NCBI GenBank assembly: GCA_002897635.1
Contig: BDTD01000004.1
Span: forward strand, 1 to 64,000
Reading direction: 5' to 3'
DNA length: 64,000 nt
Source: a bacterium BMS3Abin11
Lineage (GTDB): Bacteria > Pseudomonadota > Gammaproteobacteria > BMS3Bbin11
Below, one piece after another: positions 17,095 through 24,573 of the stretch; the first letter of the stretch is position 1, and every line of letters starts with the position of its first letter. The translations under genes and the position numbers were made by a program. The notes below the pieces were generated by a model. That model had not been told where the DNA came from. It saw only the letters and a program-made list of their open reading frames with translations, and did not search any database.

Positions 17095-18720
17095 TTAGTG
17101 TAAGTCCAGGGACAGCCCACCGTAGGCAATGCCCGTCAGGTGGGTCATCTCGCGATCCCAGGCAGTCAGATCATCGATACAGAACTTATTCAGATGATCA
17201 TGACCGCAGGCCCGGGCCATCACCTGCATCAGTTCGGTAGAAGCACGGAAGAAATTGTTTAGTTGCTCTGCGCCTTTTTCGATCTTCAGGCGCTGGCGCA
17301 GATGGGGCTTCTGGGTGGCGATACCTACCGGGCAGTTGTTGGTGTGGCAGGCCCGCATACCCAGGCAACCGATTGCCTGGATCGCCGAGTTGGAAACCGC
17401 GATGGCGTCGGCACCCAATGCCATGGCTTTGATAAAATCAGCCGGCAAACGAAGCCCACCGGTGATCACCAGCGTCACATCGTTGCGGCCCTTTTTGTCC
17501 AGATAGCGGCGCGCGCGCGCCAGGGCCGGGATAGTGGGCACCGAGATGTTGTCGCGGAAGATCAACGGCGCAGCGCCGGTACCACCGCCACGACCGTCCA
17601 GAATGATGTAGTCCACACCGATCTGCAGGGCGGCCTCGATATCCCGTTCAATGTGCTGGGCGGAAAGTTTGACGCCGATGGGAATACCGCCTGTTGCTTC
17701 GCGCACCTCATCAGCAAAGCGCCTATACTCATCTATATTGTCCCAGTCCGGGAAGCGGGGCGGCGAAATAGCGGCTTCACCTTCGTCAAGCCCACGCACC
17801 CTGGCAATCTTGCCTTTTACCTTGTTACCAGGCAGGTGGCCACCAGTGCCCGTCTTGGCGCCCTGACCACATTTAAAATGAAAGGCCTGGCACTTCTTAA
17901 TCCTGTCCATGGAGTAGCCGAAACGGGCTGATGCCAGTTCGTACAGATAGCGTGAGTTAGCACCCTGCTCTTCCGGCAACATACCGCCCTCGCCAGAACA
18001 GATGCCAGTTCCCGCCAGCTCGGCACCCATCGCGAGCGATACCTTGGCCTCCTCTGACAAGGCACCAAAACTCATGTCCGAAACAAACAATGGGCGCTCC
18101 AGCAACAATGGCCTGGCGGCGTTGGGCCCGATAATGACCTCGGTACCAACAGCATCCTCATCCAGCAGGGGGACTTTGTGTAGCTGGGCCGTCACTAGCT
18201 GAATCTGCTCCCACCTGGGTAACTCATCCCGCGGAACGCCCATCGCGCTAACCCGCCCATGGTGCCCCACCTTCGACAGGCCATGTTCCGCCAGGTGCTG
18301 GATGTACTGGGTGTGCGGCTCTTCCGGTCCGCCGTGGATATCCTTGTACAAACCCTGGTAGGTGTCTCGATCATAGGGTTGGGGGTTGTCCACGGCCCAG
18401 GCCTCGATCTCATCTTCATCGACCCATACCTTGCCGTCCTCCACCCAGGCATTGAAACGCTGCAACCGTTCCGAAGAATTGTAGGAACTCACCCCCGATT
18501 TGTAGCAGTAGTCCCAGTTGTGCACACCGCAAACCAGATTCCCTCCTTCGATATGTCCGTCCGCCATCAGGGCACCGCGGTGAGCGCAACGGCCATAGAG
18601 TACTGAGACCTCGTTTTCTTCCTCTAAACGAATCACGACGAGATCGACATCCGCGACAAGGGCGTAGGTGGGTTTCAATATTTCCAGGTCAGGCCAGTTA
18701 GCAATAACGGTTTTGTGCAT
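17095..18720 (-). CDS. Rieske ferredoxin-glutamate synthase domain fusion
   Basis: Fusion of two redox modules in 541 residues. Residues 1-105 are a Rieske [2Fe-2S] domain with CAHRG (Cys45, His47) and CGVH (Cys64, His67). The rest is the FMN-binding synthase domain of glutamate synthase: SFGALSEEAKVSLAMGAELAG, KVKGKIARVRGLDEGEAAISP, LDGRGGGTGAAP, and the iron-sulfur Cys motif MRACHTNNCPVGIATQ. The glutaminase domain of true GltB is absent, so ammonia or another substrate must be used. Family members are called glutamate synthase-related and their reaction is not settled. The Rieske domain may bring electrons directly to FMN or the 3Fe-4S cluster. Confidence 0.88.
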   Translation of the reverse strand: MHKTVIANWPDLEILKPTYALVADVDLVVIRLEEENEVSVLYGRCAHRGALMADGHIEGGNLVCGVHNWDYCYKSGVSSYNSSERLQRFNAWVEDGKVWVDEDEIEAWAVDNPQPYDRDTYQGLYKDIHGGPEEPHTQYIQHLAEHGLSKVGHHGRVSAMGVPRDELPRWEQIQLVTAQLHKVPLLDEDAVGTEVIIGPNAARPLLLERPLFVSDMSFGALSEEAKVSLAMGAELAGTGICSGEGGMLPEEQGANSRYLYELASARFGYSMDRIKKCQAFHFKCGQGAKTGTGGHLPGNKVKGKIARVRGLDEGEAAISPPRFPDWDNIDEYRRFADEVREATGGIPIGVKLSAQHIERDIEAALQIGVDYIILDGRGGGTGAAPLIFRDNISVPTIPALARARRYLDKKGRNDVTLVITGGLRLPADFIKAMALGADAIAVSNSAIQAIGCLGMRACHTNNCPVGIATQKPHLRQRLKIEKGAEQLNNFFRASTELMQVMARACGHDHLNKFCIDDLTAWDREMTHLTGIAYGGLSLDLH

Positions 18721-18828
18721 TAGTGCTGCTCCACAATTATATGTTTTTTTGAAAGGTTATGTTCACTGACTTGGTGCCGGAGGATCCCTACAATCGTGAA
18801 TCCCCCCTGCCGTCCACCAATATCATTT

Positions 18829-18987
18829 TTATGCACAGCAGCAGCTCCACCACAACCCCATAGGGGCCGCCAATACTAAATCAGTTAGCGATTGATTCAA
18901 AGCAATTTGATTAGGGTTTTTGTGAGAAAGCCTGATGACAATCAGCGTGATTGCCGTTGCCGTAGACGCATAGGTGGCCAGCCGCAT
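18829..18987 (-). pseudogene. Remnant of a cation-diffusion-facilitator transporter N-terminus
   Basis: The frame MRLATYASTATAITLIVIRL matches the first membrane helix region of CDF (FieF-type) metal transporters, which often read LATYASVATALTLIVIKL. The sequence after it (SHKNPNQIALNQSLTDLVLA) has lost the usual GSVSLLASLVDS block and stops after 52 codons. This fits a decayed gene inside the island. The rest of the 300-base gap (18721-19024) shows nothing else. Confidence 0.4.
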
Positions 18988-19024
18988 CTAACGGGCATTT
19001 TTCAGTTGTGCCGGATTCCGCTAG

Positions 19025-19969
19025 CTAAATGAACGTCGAATGGAGTTGAAGAATAGTTTCCAATTGGGCCTCCGCTGCCACTTTGCCCGCAGTGATGGCA
19101 TCTTCAGCCCGATAGAATTCCAGCGAGCCAATTTCGCTGATATCGGGTTTTAATAGCAAGTCGGGCGGCAAAATGTGCATGCGCAGGCGCATGATTATGT
19201 CCTGGACAATCAATTGGGACTGGTTCATAACCGAACTGACGCCGAGACTGCTTTCCTTATGGAACGGAAAATGGTGCTTTCGTCTGAACCCCTGGAACCA
19301 TTCGCTAAGATGTTGCGGCATGTTCGGCCAGACATCAACCAACAACTCTTTCAGCCTCTTATCCCATTCCGGCGCTTCTTTTTCACGGTGTGCGGCATGC
19401 ATCTCAACACTCGGGTGGACCTGTACCGCAAGAACCGGACCACCAAAGAGCGTCCTTGCGGAATCAAAGGGTACGGGATTAACCATTCCGCCATCAATCA
19501 GCGTTCGGCCATCTTTCTGGAAGGGAGTAAGCAGACCCGGATAGGAAATGCTGGCACGCACGGCGTCGAGTAGATTGCCTTTGCGAATGACGACCTGTGC
19601 TCCGGTGGAGAGATCAGTGGCAATAGCAGCGAATGCAGTGGGTAAATTTTCAATTTTCTTGTCCGCCATGTATGGCGTTAGATATTCGCGGATACCCTTG
19701 TCGGTGGAAACACCGGGCTCACTGGAATCGGGCGTGAACAGGTGCATGGTGGATACCCAGTCCATACGACAGGCGAGTTCTCGTATTTCTTTAATCGGGG
19801 TTCCCGTCGCAAAGAAAGCGCCGATTTCCGCGCCAATGCTGGTACCGACGATAGCCCGGACGGGAATCTTTTCACGCACAAGCACTTCGATGACACCGAT
19901 GTGGGCCAATCCACGGGCACCACCGCCGCCAAGGGCAAGCACAAGTCCCCGATCTCTCACTCTATTCAT
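19025..19969 (-). CDS. Patatin-like phospholipase, RssA type
   Basis: Predicted acyl hydrolase of 314 residues. It has the oxyanion motif GGGGARG at residues 14-20, the nucleophile elbow GTSIG with Ser44, and the catalytic Asp in LIDGGMVNPVP. The C-terminal region WSEWFQGFRRKHHFPFHKE-like segment (in part LSEWFQGFRRKHHF) is basic and could touch membranes. ATG 19969 after GGGCGAG gives the family N-terminus; the longer frame to 20089 is not conserved. No signal peptide, so it should be cytoplasmic. Substrate unknown. Confidence 0.88.
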   Translation of the reverse strand: MNRVRDRGLVLALGGGGARGLAHIGVIEVLVREKIPVRAIVGTSIGAEIGAFFATGTPIKEIRELACRMDWVSTMHLFTPDSSEPGVSTDKGIREYLTPYMADKKIENLPTAFAAIATDLSTGAQVVIRKGNLLDAVRASISYPGLLTPFQKDGRTLIDGGMVNPVPFDSARTLFGGPVLAVQVHPSVEMHAAHREKEAPEWDKRLKELLVDVWPNMPQHLSEWFQGFRRKHHFPFHKESSLGVSSVMNQSQLIVQDIIMRLRMHILPPDLLLKPDISEIGSLEFYRAEDAITAGKVAAEAQLETILQLHSTFI

Positions 19970-20199
19970 GGACTCGCCCTGCTCTCGGGCAGGGAATGAA
20001 TGTCGGCACCCGCTGCTGGTAGCCGACGTATTCAGGATGAATGGTTCGCATGCGTTGATCCTCGAATCGGAGCCAATGATAAAATACAAAATGGGGTGTA
20101 GGAAGAATAAACGCCCTTTTTCCCTAAGTCCACGGATAGCTCAATAAAACCCGTCATTACACCTTTCGGGTATTTCCTGTGGTCACGAGCTCCGAAGCG

Positions 20200-20390
20200 C
20201 GGCAACCTCTAGTAAGGAAACATATCACAGCCACACGCCACCCCTGCTTCTTTAGCTGCTCCAGCACACGTTGATCACGCTGCTGATTATCACAGAACTT
20301 CTTTTCCCATTTATCTGAGTAGCTACGATCTGAATACGCAAGCCTACAACCTTTATGCTGATGCCAGTAACGGCCATGGGTAAATATCGA
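20200..20390 (-). pseudogene. Remnant of a Vsr-type mismatch endonuclease
   Basis: The frame SIFTHGRYWHQHKGCRLAYS followed by DKWEKKFCDNQQRDQRVLEQ and LKKQGWRVAVI reproduces the central to C-terminal blocks of very-short-patch repair endonucleases (H-G-x-x-W-H-x-H-x-x-C, then W-x-x-K...N-x-x-R-D, then GWRVxVxWE). The N-terminus is missing, replaced by a 52-bp palindrome at 20407, and the final WE is lost. No cytosine methyltransferase is present nearby. It is a dead fragment. Confidence 0.7.
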
Positions 20391-20406
20391 ATAATCGCGA
20401 ATAATC

Positions 20407-20458
20407 GGGGTCAGATACCAGTTCCTTCTAATATAAGCATTAACTGTGATCTGACCCC
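20407..20458. repeat. 52-bp GGGGTCAGA palindrome, copy 1
   Basis: GGGGTCAGAT at 20407 pairs with ATCTGACCCC ending at 20458 around an AT-rich centre (CTTCTAATATAAGC). A second copy of identical length lies at 24483-24534. It joins the Vsr remnant to the 3' end of the HEPN gene and supplies that gene's stop codon and last residues. Confidence 0.8.
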
Positions 20459-20889
20459 ACATTTCGCACATTTCGTAGTGACTCAACCAGCTTCACAAGC
20501 TCGTTAGTAATATCTATTAACTCCTTAAGTAACTGCGCAGATATTTCCATATGCCCTTCATACTCAGCAAGATTACGTGCACTATGGCATTTATCCAGCA
20601 CGCGCCACTTAACCTTGTCGAGGCCAGCAGTCTGTTCTAAACATTGAAACACTAAATATCGATTCTCAGATCGATAACCATGCCAACGCATTGCTGCAAG
20701 CGCAATAGCATGAGCGGCACCGTATGCTAATAAAAACCGACTTTCTTCAGATAAACCTTCTACCTCTGAATCCTGCAGTTGCCGCTTTGCAGAGGCCACC
20801 ATAACATCAAATTCCTTCTGGTCTGGTGGCTCTAATTTGAGCTTGTTAATCTTTACTAAATTATCCAGTTTCCCCAAAGTCATTTTCAT
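20440..20889 (-). CDS. HEPN-domain protein, putative toxin of an MNT/HEPN pair
   Basis: All-helical protein of up to 149 residues. The segment WRVLDKCHSARNLAEYEGHM contains the R-x-x-x-x-x-H pattern and the H-x-x-RN-x-x-EY block common in HEPN RNases and related toxins. FLLAYGAAHAIALAAMRWHGYR is a typical preceding helix. It overlaps the end of the nucleotidyltransferase gene by 29 bases, a coupling typical of toxin-antitoxin pairs. The last residues VGSDHS come from the inserted GGGGTCAGA palindrome, so the C-terminus may be altered. Toxicity is inferred. Confidence 0.72.
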   Translation of the reverse strand: MKMTLGKLDNLVKINKLKLEPPDQKEFDVMVASAKRQLQDSEVEGLSEESRFLLAYGAAHAIALAAMRWHGYRSENRYLVFQCLEQTAGLDKVKWRVLDKCHSARNLAEYEGHMEISAQLLKELIDITNELVKLVESLRNVRNVGSDHS

Positions 20890-21460
20890 CTCCCTTGATT
20901 AGTATTTTTGGTTGCTCCATTACCCGTTTGACAAAACTGTTACCTGCTTTTAGTTTGGCTACAAAATCACTCTTCTCATATAAGGTCGGGTTGATTGAAC
21001 GTTGCAGTGATTCCTCTAGCGGCAGAAGTAGCTCCACAACATCGCCATAGCTTAACTCCTTACCAATAATCATCAGGTCAATATCGCTGGATTTTGATTC
21101 CGTGCCTTTTGAAATCGAGCCATAGATAAATGCTACATCAATACTATCATCCAGGGGTTTAAGCGCAGCCTTAATTTGATCAGCAATCCCAAAGGTTTTT
21201 TTAACGATGCTGACAAATTCTGAATAAACCGGGCTGTTCTTATTGGCCTGATAATGGTTTTGATTGCCTTCCTTTGAAACAACCAGCAAACCGGCGCCGA
21301 CAAGACGCTCAAGCTCACGACTTACCGTACCCCGCCCCATATCAGCCCAACGCATAATTTCATTCGTGTAAAAGCTCCTGTCCGGCTTACCGAATAGCAG
21401 CCCCAGAACCTTTTGCTGAGTTTTGGTGAATAAAGCATCACCTATGGAAGTTGCTTGCAT
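20861..21460 (-). CDS. Nucleotidyltransferase with N-terminal winged helix, putative antitoxin (MntA-like)
   Basis: A 199-residue two-domain protein. Residues 10-70 form a winged helix-turn-helix (FYTNEIMRWADMGRGTVSRE, then LERLVGAGLLVVSKEGNQNH). Residues 105-160 are a minimal nucleotidyltransferase with GSISKG at 114-119 and the metal Asp pair in SSDIDLMI (126 and 128). In MNT/HEPN systems the transferase neutralises the HEPN toxin, in some cases by AMPylating it. Here the fused DNA-binding domain suggests direct autoregulation through the dyad at 21474-21513. It is first in the two-gene operon. Confidence 0.85.
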   Translation of the reverse strand: MQATSIGDALFTKTQQKVLGLLFGKPDRSFYTNEIMRWADMGRGTVSRELERLVGAGLLVVSKEGNQNHYQANKNSPVYSEFVSIVKKTFGIADQIKAALKPLDDSIDVAFIYGSISKGTESKSSDIDLMIIGKELSYGDVVELLLPLEESLQRSINPTLYEKSDFVAKLKAGNSFVKRVMEQPKILIKGDENDFGETG

Positions 21461-21473
21461 ATCACTTTCTTAA

Positions 21474-21518
21474 AATCCCCAATATGGGGACTATAGTACC
21501 CTTTTTGGGGATTATCAA
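21474..21518 (-). promoter_or_regulatory. Promoter with 40-bp dyad for the MNT/HEPN operon
   Basis: On the minus strand TTGATA (21518-21513) and TATAGT (21495-21490) are spaced by exactly 17 bases. A dyad of about 40 bp runs from AATCCCC (21474) to GGGGATT (21513), with inner arms GTACCC and GTCCCC around a central TATA. The dyad covers the spacer, the -10 and the start region, so a bound repressor would block the promoter. No gene is seen between this site and 21802. Confidence 0.75.
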
Positions 21519-21802
21519 GCAGTAATTCACGGGATATTGCGTGCGACCAGGAAAATCGGGTGGTAATCCCCCCACTAATAATGGAGGCGGATTCGAACGT
21601 GCTACGGCCGGCAGATTTACACCGTGTCACCCGCATCTGAGTCTATTCTAATAGCAACTTGAATTCGTTTCAAAAGAGTAAAGGGTCATGTTTTTTTTGA
21701 CTTAATTACCATGGGGGGAAATCAGCAGCTATCAAAAGACAAGACCCCTTCTTCCACTTAACTTAGTGCATTCGGGTCAGTACCCTTTTAAAGTAAGGAT
21801 GC

Positions 21803-22750
21803 TTAGACTTCGAGCAATCCCAGTTCTTCCAGCCGAATGGCCATAGCCTCGACCGAAACATTAAACTGCTCTGCTAGCGAACGAAAATACTGGCCATTAT
21901 AGCTGTCAGCACTTGCAAGTATGCGTGCCAGCTCGCGTACTGTTTTCTTACATTCATGCAACATCATTGATTCGGCTGGATCGAGGGCAAATATCGTTTG
22001 TTCATTGAGCGAGAATTTGTCACACAAGAAATATTGTTGGAACCGTGTTCTTAATAGGTTTTTCGGCATAAGGAAGAGGCTGGCGAATTTGTCAGCCTCT
22101 TTTTCGATCTTCTCGCGAGCAACATGCCCTAACCCTGATCCATCAAGGGGTCGATCGCGGTGCATACGAATGTTATCGTGAAGAACAGCGTGCCCCAGCT
22201 CATGTGCAGCTGTAAAATGTTGCGTGTTGAAGGGCAATTGCCGCGAGATGCGCACACGCTTCTCGGGTCGTTCTATTATCCCTGCGACCTCTAAAATCGT
22301 ACCACCATTGGAGTATTGGCCGAGTGTGTCAACCATATTGAACTCGAAACCGATAAATCCCAAGGCGATCGAGGGTTCGAGCAACTCGACTGGATCATTG
22401 GGAACTCCGTCAGGCCAGAGTTCCCGACGTCGCCTCCAGATTGTTTTTTGCAGATTTCTAGCGGCCTGTTCAATCCCTCGATAACCCAAACCATTCGGTT
22501 TTGGCGACTGAATCTTTTCTGAACCATAACTACGATTCGAAGATCCTGAGGGAAGCTTTGCACTCAGGTGACTTGTGCCATCATCAAAAGCATATTGGTT
22601 TTTTAAAAGCAGGCGGTTGGCTGAGATTTGTTCGGCCGATGCCTCTATATCTAACGCAGCAGAGAAATTGCCCTCCTCATCGAGAAACGCATAAGGGTTC
22701 TGTAATAATCGACGGTTTTCAGATATTTGTCTTTTCGATGGGGTTGTCAC
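21803..22750 (-). CDS. ImmA/IrrE-family metallopeptidase with duplicated N-terminal motif
   Basis: Predicted zinc peptidase of 315 residues. The catalytic HELGH spans residues 183-187 in FTAAHELGHAVLHDN, with a downstream glutamate in KIEKEADKFASLFLMP as third ligand. Family members cleave repressors in mobile elements or stress systems. Unusually there is no helix-turn-helix; instead residues 9-33 (ISENRRLLQNPYAFLDEEG...) and 42-66 (ISANRLLLKNQYAFDDGTS...) repeat the same 25-residue block. The C-terminal 100 residues are helical. No partner repressor gene is adjacent. The stop is followed by a 280-base spacer. Confidence 0.85.
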   Translation of the reverse strand: MTTPSKRQISENRRLLQNPYAFLDEEGNFSAALDIEASAEQISANRLLLKNQYAFDDGTSHLSAKLPSGSSNRSYGSEKIQSPKPNGLGYRGIEQAARNLQKTIWRRRRELWPDGVPNDPVELLEPSIALGFIGFEFNMVDTLGQYSNGGTILEVAGIIERPEKRVRISRQLPFNTQHFTAAHELGHAVLHDNIRMHRDRPLDGSGLGHVAREKIEKEADKFASLFLMPKNLLRTRFQQYFLCDKFSLNEQTIFALDPAESMMLHECKKTVRELARILASADSYNGQYFRSLAEQFNVSVEAMAIRLEELGLLEV

Positions 22751-23086
22751 AATATCCCTGACCCTCAGGTTGGTGTTGTACTCAAATCACAAAAACGCAC
22801 AGCCAGTCTGGAACGCCAATGGGAAGATTCACTTGACCAATTTCGTGTTGTTCCCAAAATAATTCTGCTTTTTATCCTTGAAAATCCTCAGCTTCAGACA
22901 CAGAAACACATTATATTCTATTTTTTGAGATATACAACCACAACATATGGTGTTTAGAGCTATATCCCCATCCCCACCGAACTCCGACGTATCGAACTCT
23001 CAGATTCCCTTCCTCAGAAACCTGACGGGGTCAAAACCTGACGGCTGACGGGGTCTTGCGATTTGCCTAGTATTAACCTTTCAGTC
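22751..23086. other. Spacer between ImmA-like gene and RAYT remnant
   Basis: About 336 bases without a supported gene. It holds the presumed promoter region of the ImmA-like gene (AT-rich tract near 22900-22950). Towards the right end two partial GACGGGGTC repeats (near 23027-23055) precede the transposase remnant. Confidence 0.5.
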
Positions 23087-23190
23087 ATGTCCAGACCTCC
23101 CCGAATTGAATATAAAGGAGCGTTTCATCATGTAATGAACTACGGTCGAGATCGCAGAGCCATCTTTCATTCGGCTTCATTTAGAAACAT
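23087..23190 (+). pseudogene. N-terminal remnant of a RAYT (REP-associated) transposase
   Basis: MSRPPRIEYKGAFHHVMNYG followed by RDRRAIF matches the start of TnpA_REP/Y1 transposases (typically MARPxRIEFPGAxYHVxxRGNRRxxIF). The frame is lost after about 30 codons, close to the end of the Fic gene. GACGGGGTC repeats lie just upstream. Such single-strand transposases mobilise short palindromes, so this fragment explains the GGGGTCAGA elements nearby. Confidence 0.75.
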
Positions 23191-23194
23191 TTTG

Positions 23195-24346
23195 CTAACC
23201 TGCGGGCGGCTCCAGTCCTTCATTCAAGATATTCATATAGGACGCATACTGATACAGGCGATTTCGTTGCCGGCCAGTTATTTCTTCAACGATATTCATT
23301 TCCTCCAGTTTCCGCAAACTCTTGTTGACGGCGGGGTGAGTCAGTTCCAGTGCCTTGCAGGCTGCCTTAATGGAAATGATCGGTCGTTGTTGCAGTAAAT
23401 CGTGTACTCGCAGAGCTGTACCGGCAATTTTGCCCTGCTCCTGAATCCTCCGCCGATCCTGATCAAACAAGGCCCACAGTTTTTGCGCTGCATCGGTTGC
23501 TTCCGTCGCAGTTTCAGTCACTCCGGTAAGAAAGAACCGCAACCAGCCTTCCCAGTCACCATCGATTCGTACCCGTTGCAGGTGATCGTAATAGTCTGTG
23601 CGGTGAATTTTAAAATACAGGCTGAGATAAAGGGATGGTTCACGAAGCACCTTGTCATGACAAAGTAATAGAGTGATCAGCATGCGTCCCAGGCGGCCGT
23701 TGCCGTCGAGGAACGGATGAATAGTCTCGAATTGCACGTGGGCAAGCGCCGACTTGATGAGTGACGGCATGGGCTCCGGTTCATCGTGCAGAAAATGTTC
23801 AAATGGGTCGAGGCAGTCCATCAACCGTTCCGGTGGCGGCGGTACGAACACGGCATTCCCCGGACGGGTACCACCGAGCCAGTTCTGGCTGCGGCGGAAC
23901 TCTCCGGGTGTCTTGTCGGCCCCGCGACCTTTGGCCAGCAGGATGCCGTGGATTTCCCGGAGCAAGCGCAGGCTCAAAGGAAAACCCTCGTGTAATCGGG
24001 TCAGCCCATGAGTCAGTGCAGCGACATAGCTGGAAACTTCCTGAACATCATCCAGCGACACACCGGGTGTTTCTTCAAGTTCATAGAGCAACAGGTCGGA
24101 AAGTGAAGACTGGGTACCCTCGATCTGGGAAGACAGGACAGCTTCCTTGCGAACATACTGGTACAAGAGCTGATTGAGAAATTGGCCGGAATTCGGCCAG
24201 ACCTGACTGATGCCATCCAGTCGGCCCAGGGCCCGGTTGGCCTGGTCCATCCGTTGCAGCAACTCGGTATCTAAGGCCAGGGACGGATCCGGTGGCAGGG
24301 GGGCGGGTAAATATGCTTTGTAACTCTCGCCGGTTACCGTTTGCAT
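23195..24346 (-). CDS. Fic family protein (class II, self-inhibited)
   Basis: Predicted AMP-transferase. The active site HPFLDGNGRLGR starts at His219 (counting from the longest frame at 24373), matching HPFx(D/E)GNGRxxR. The inhibitory helix SSQIEG at residues 81-86 fits (S/T)xxxE(G/N), so activity is probably restrained in cis. The N-terminal YLPAPLPPDP and Fic_N region are typical of the chromosomal Fic group, and residues 320-385 form a winged helix (HPAVNKSLRKLEEMNIV). GTG/ATG at 24346 has GGGGGA upstream and is preferred to ATG 24373. Target unknown. Confidence 0.88.
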   Translation of the reverse strand: MQTVTGESYKAYLPAPLPPDPSLALDTELLQRMDQANRALGRLDGISQVWPNSGQFLNQLLYQYVRKEAVLSSQIEGTQSSLSDLLLYELEETPGVSLDDVQEVSSYVAALTHGLTRLHEGFPLSLRLLREIHGILLAKGRGADKTPGEFRRSQNWLGGTRPGNAVFVPPPPERLMDCLDPFEHFLHDEPEPMPSLIKSALAHVQFETIHPFLDGNGRLGRMLITLLLCHDKVLREPSLYLSLYFKIHRTDYYDHLQRVRIDGDWEGWLRFFLTGVTETATEATDAAQKLWALFDQDRRRIQEQGKIAGTALRVHDLLQQRPIISIKAACKALELTHPAVNKSLRKLEEMNIVEEITGRQRNRLYQYASYMNILNEGLEPPAG

Positions 24347-24482
24347 CACGTAATCCCCCGCCTTGCGTTTCATAATTCTTCAGGCACCTGCTTGTTATGT
24401 AAGGATCCTTTCATTAAGGTCGTGATTGGCCTTATAATGAAACGATAACGCCGTATCACTTAATAAGCAAGTCTGAAGAATC

Positions 24483-24534
24483 GGGGTCAGATCACAGTTT
24501 CTTCTAATATTAGTATTTTCTGTGTTCTGACCCC
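24483..24534. repeat. 52-bp GGGGTCAGA palindrome, copy 2
   Basis: GGGGTCAGATCACAG pairs with CTGTGTTCTGACCCC around CTTCTAATATTAG. Same length and centre as the copy at 20407-20458. It lies between the Fic gene and the beta-barrel gene and could act as a terminator hairpin for the latter, though no T run follows. Confidence 0.8.
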
Positions 24535-24573
24535 GGTTTTGAGCGTGTCTTCGATAAAAATATTTAGAAATAT

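Noticed and set aside
21580-21640. tRNA-like GATTCGAAC on the plus strand
   Set aside because: No acceptor stem or anticodon arm can be drawn around it.
24483-24534. Ordinary rho-independent terminator
   Set aside because: No T run follows on either strand and a same-length copy lies elsewhere, so a mobile palindrome is more likely.
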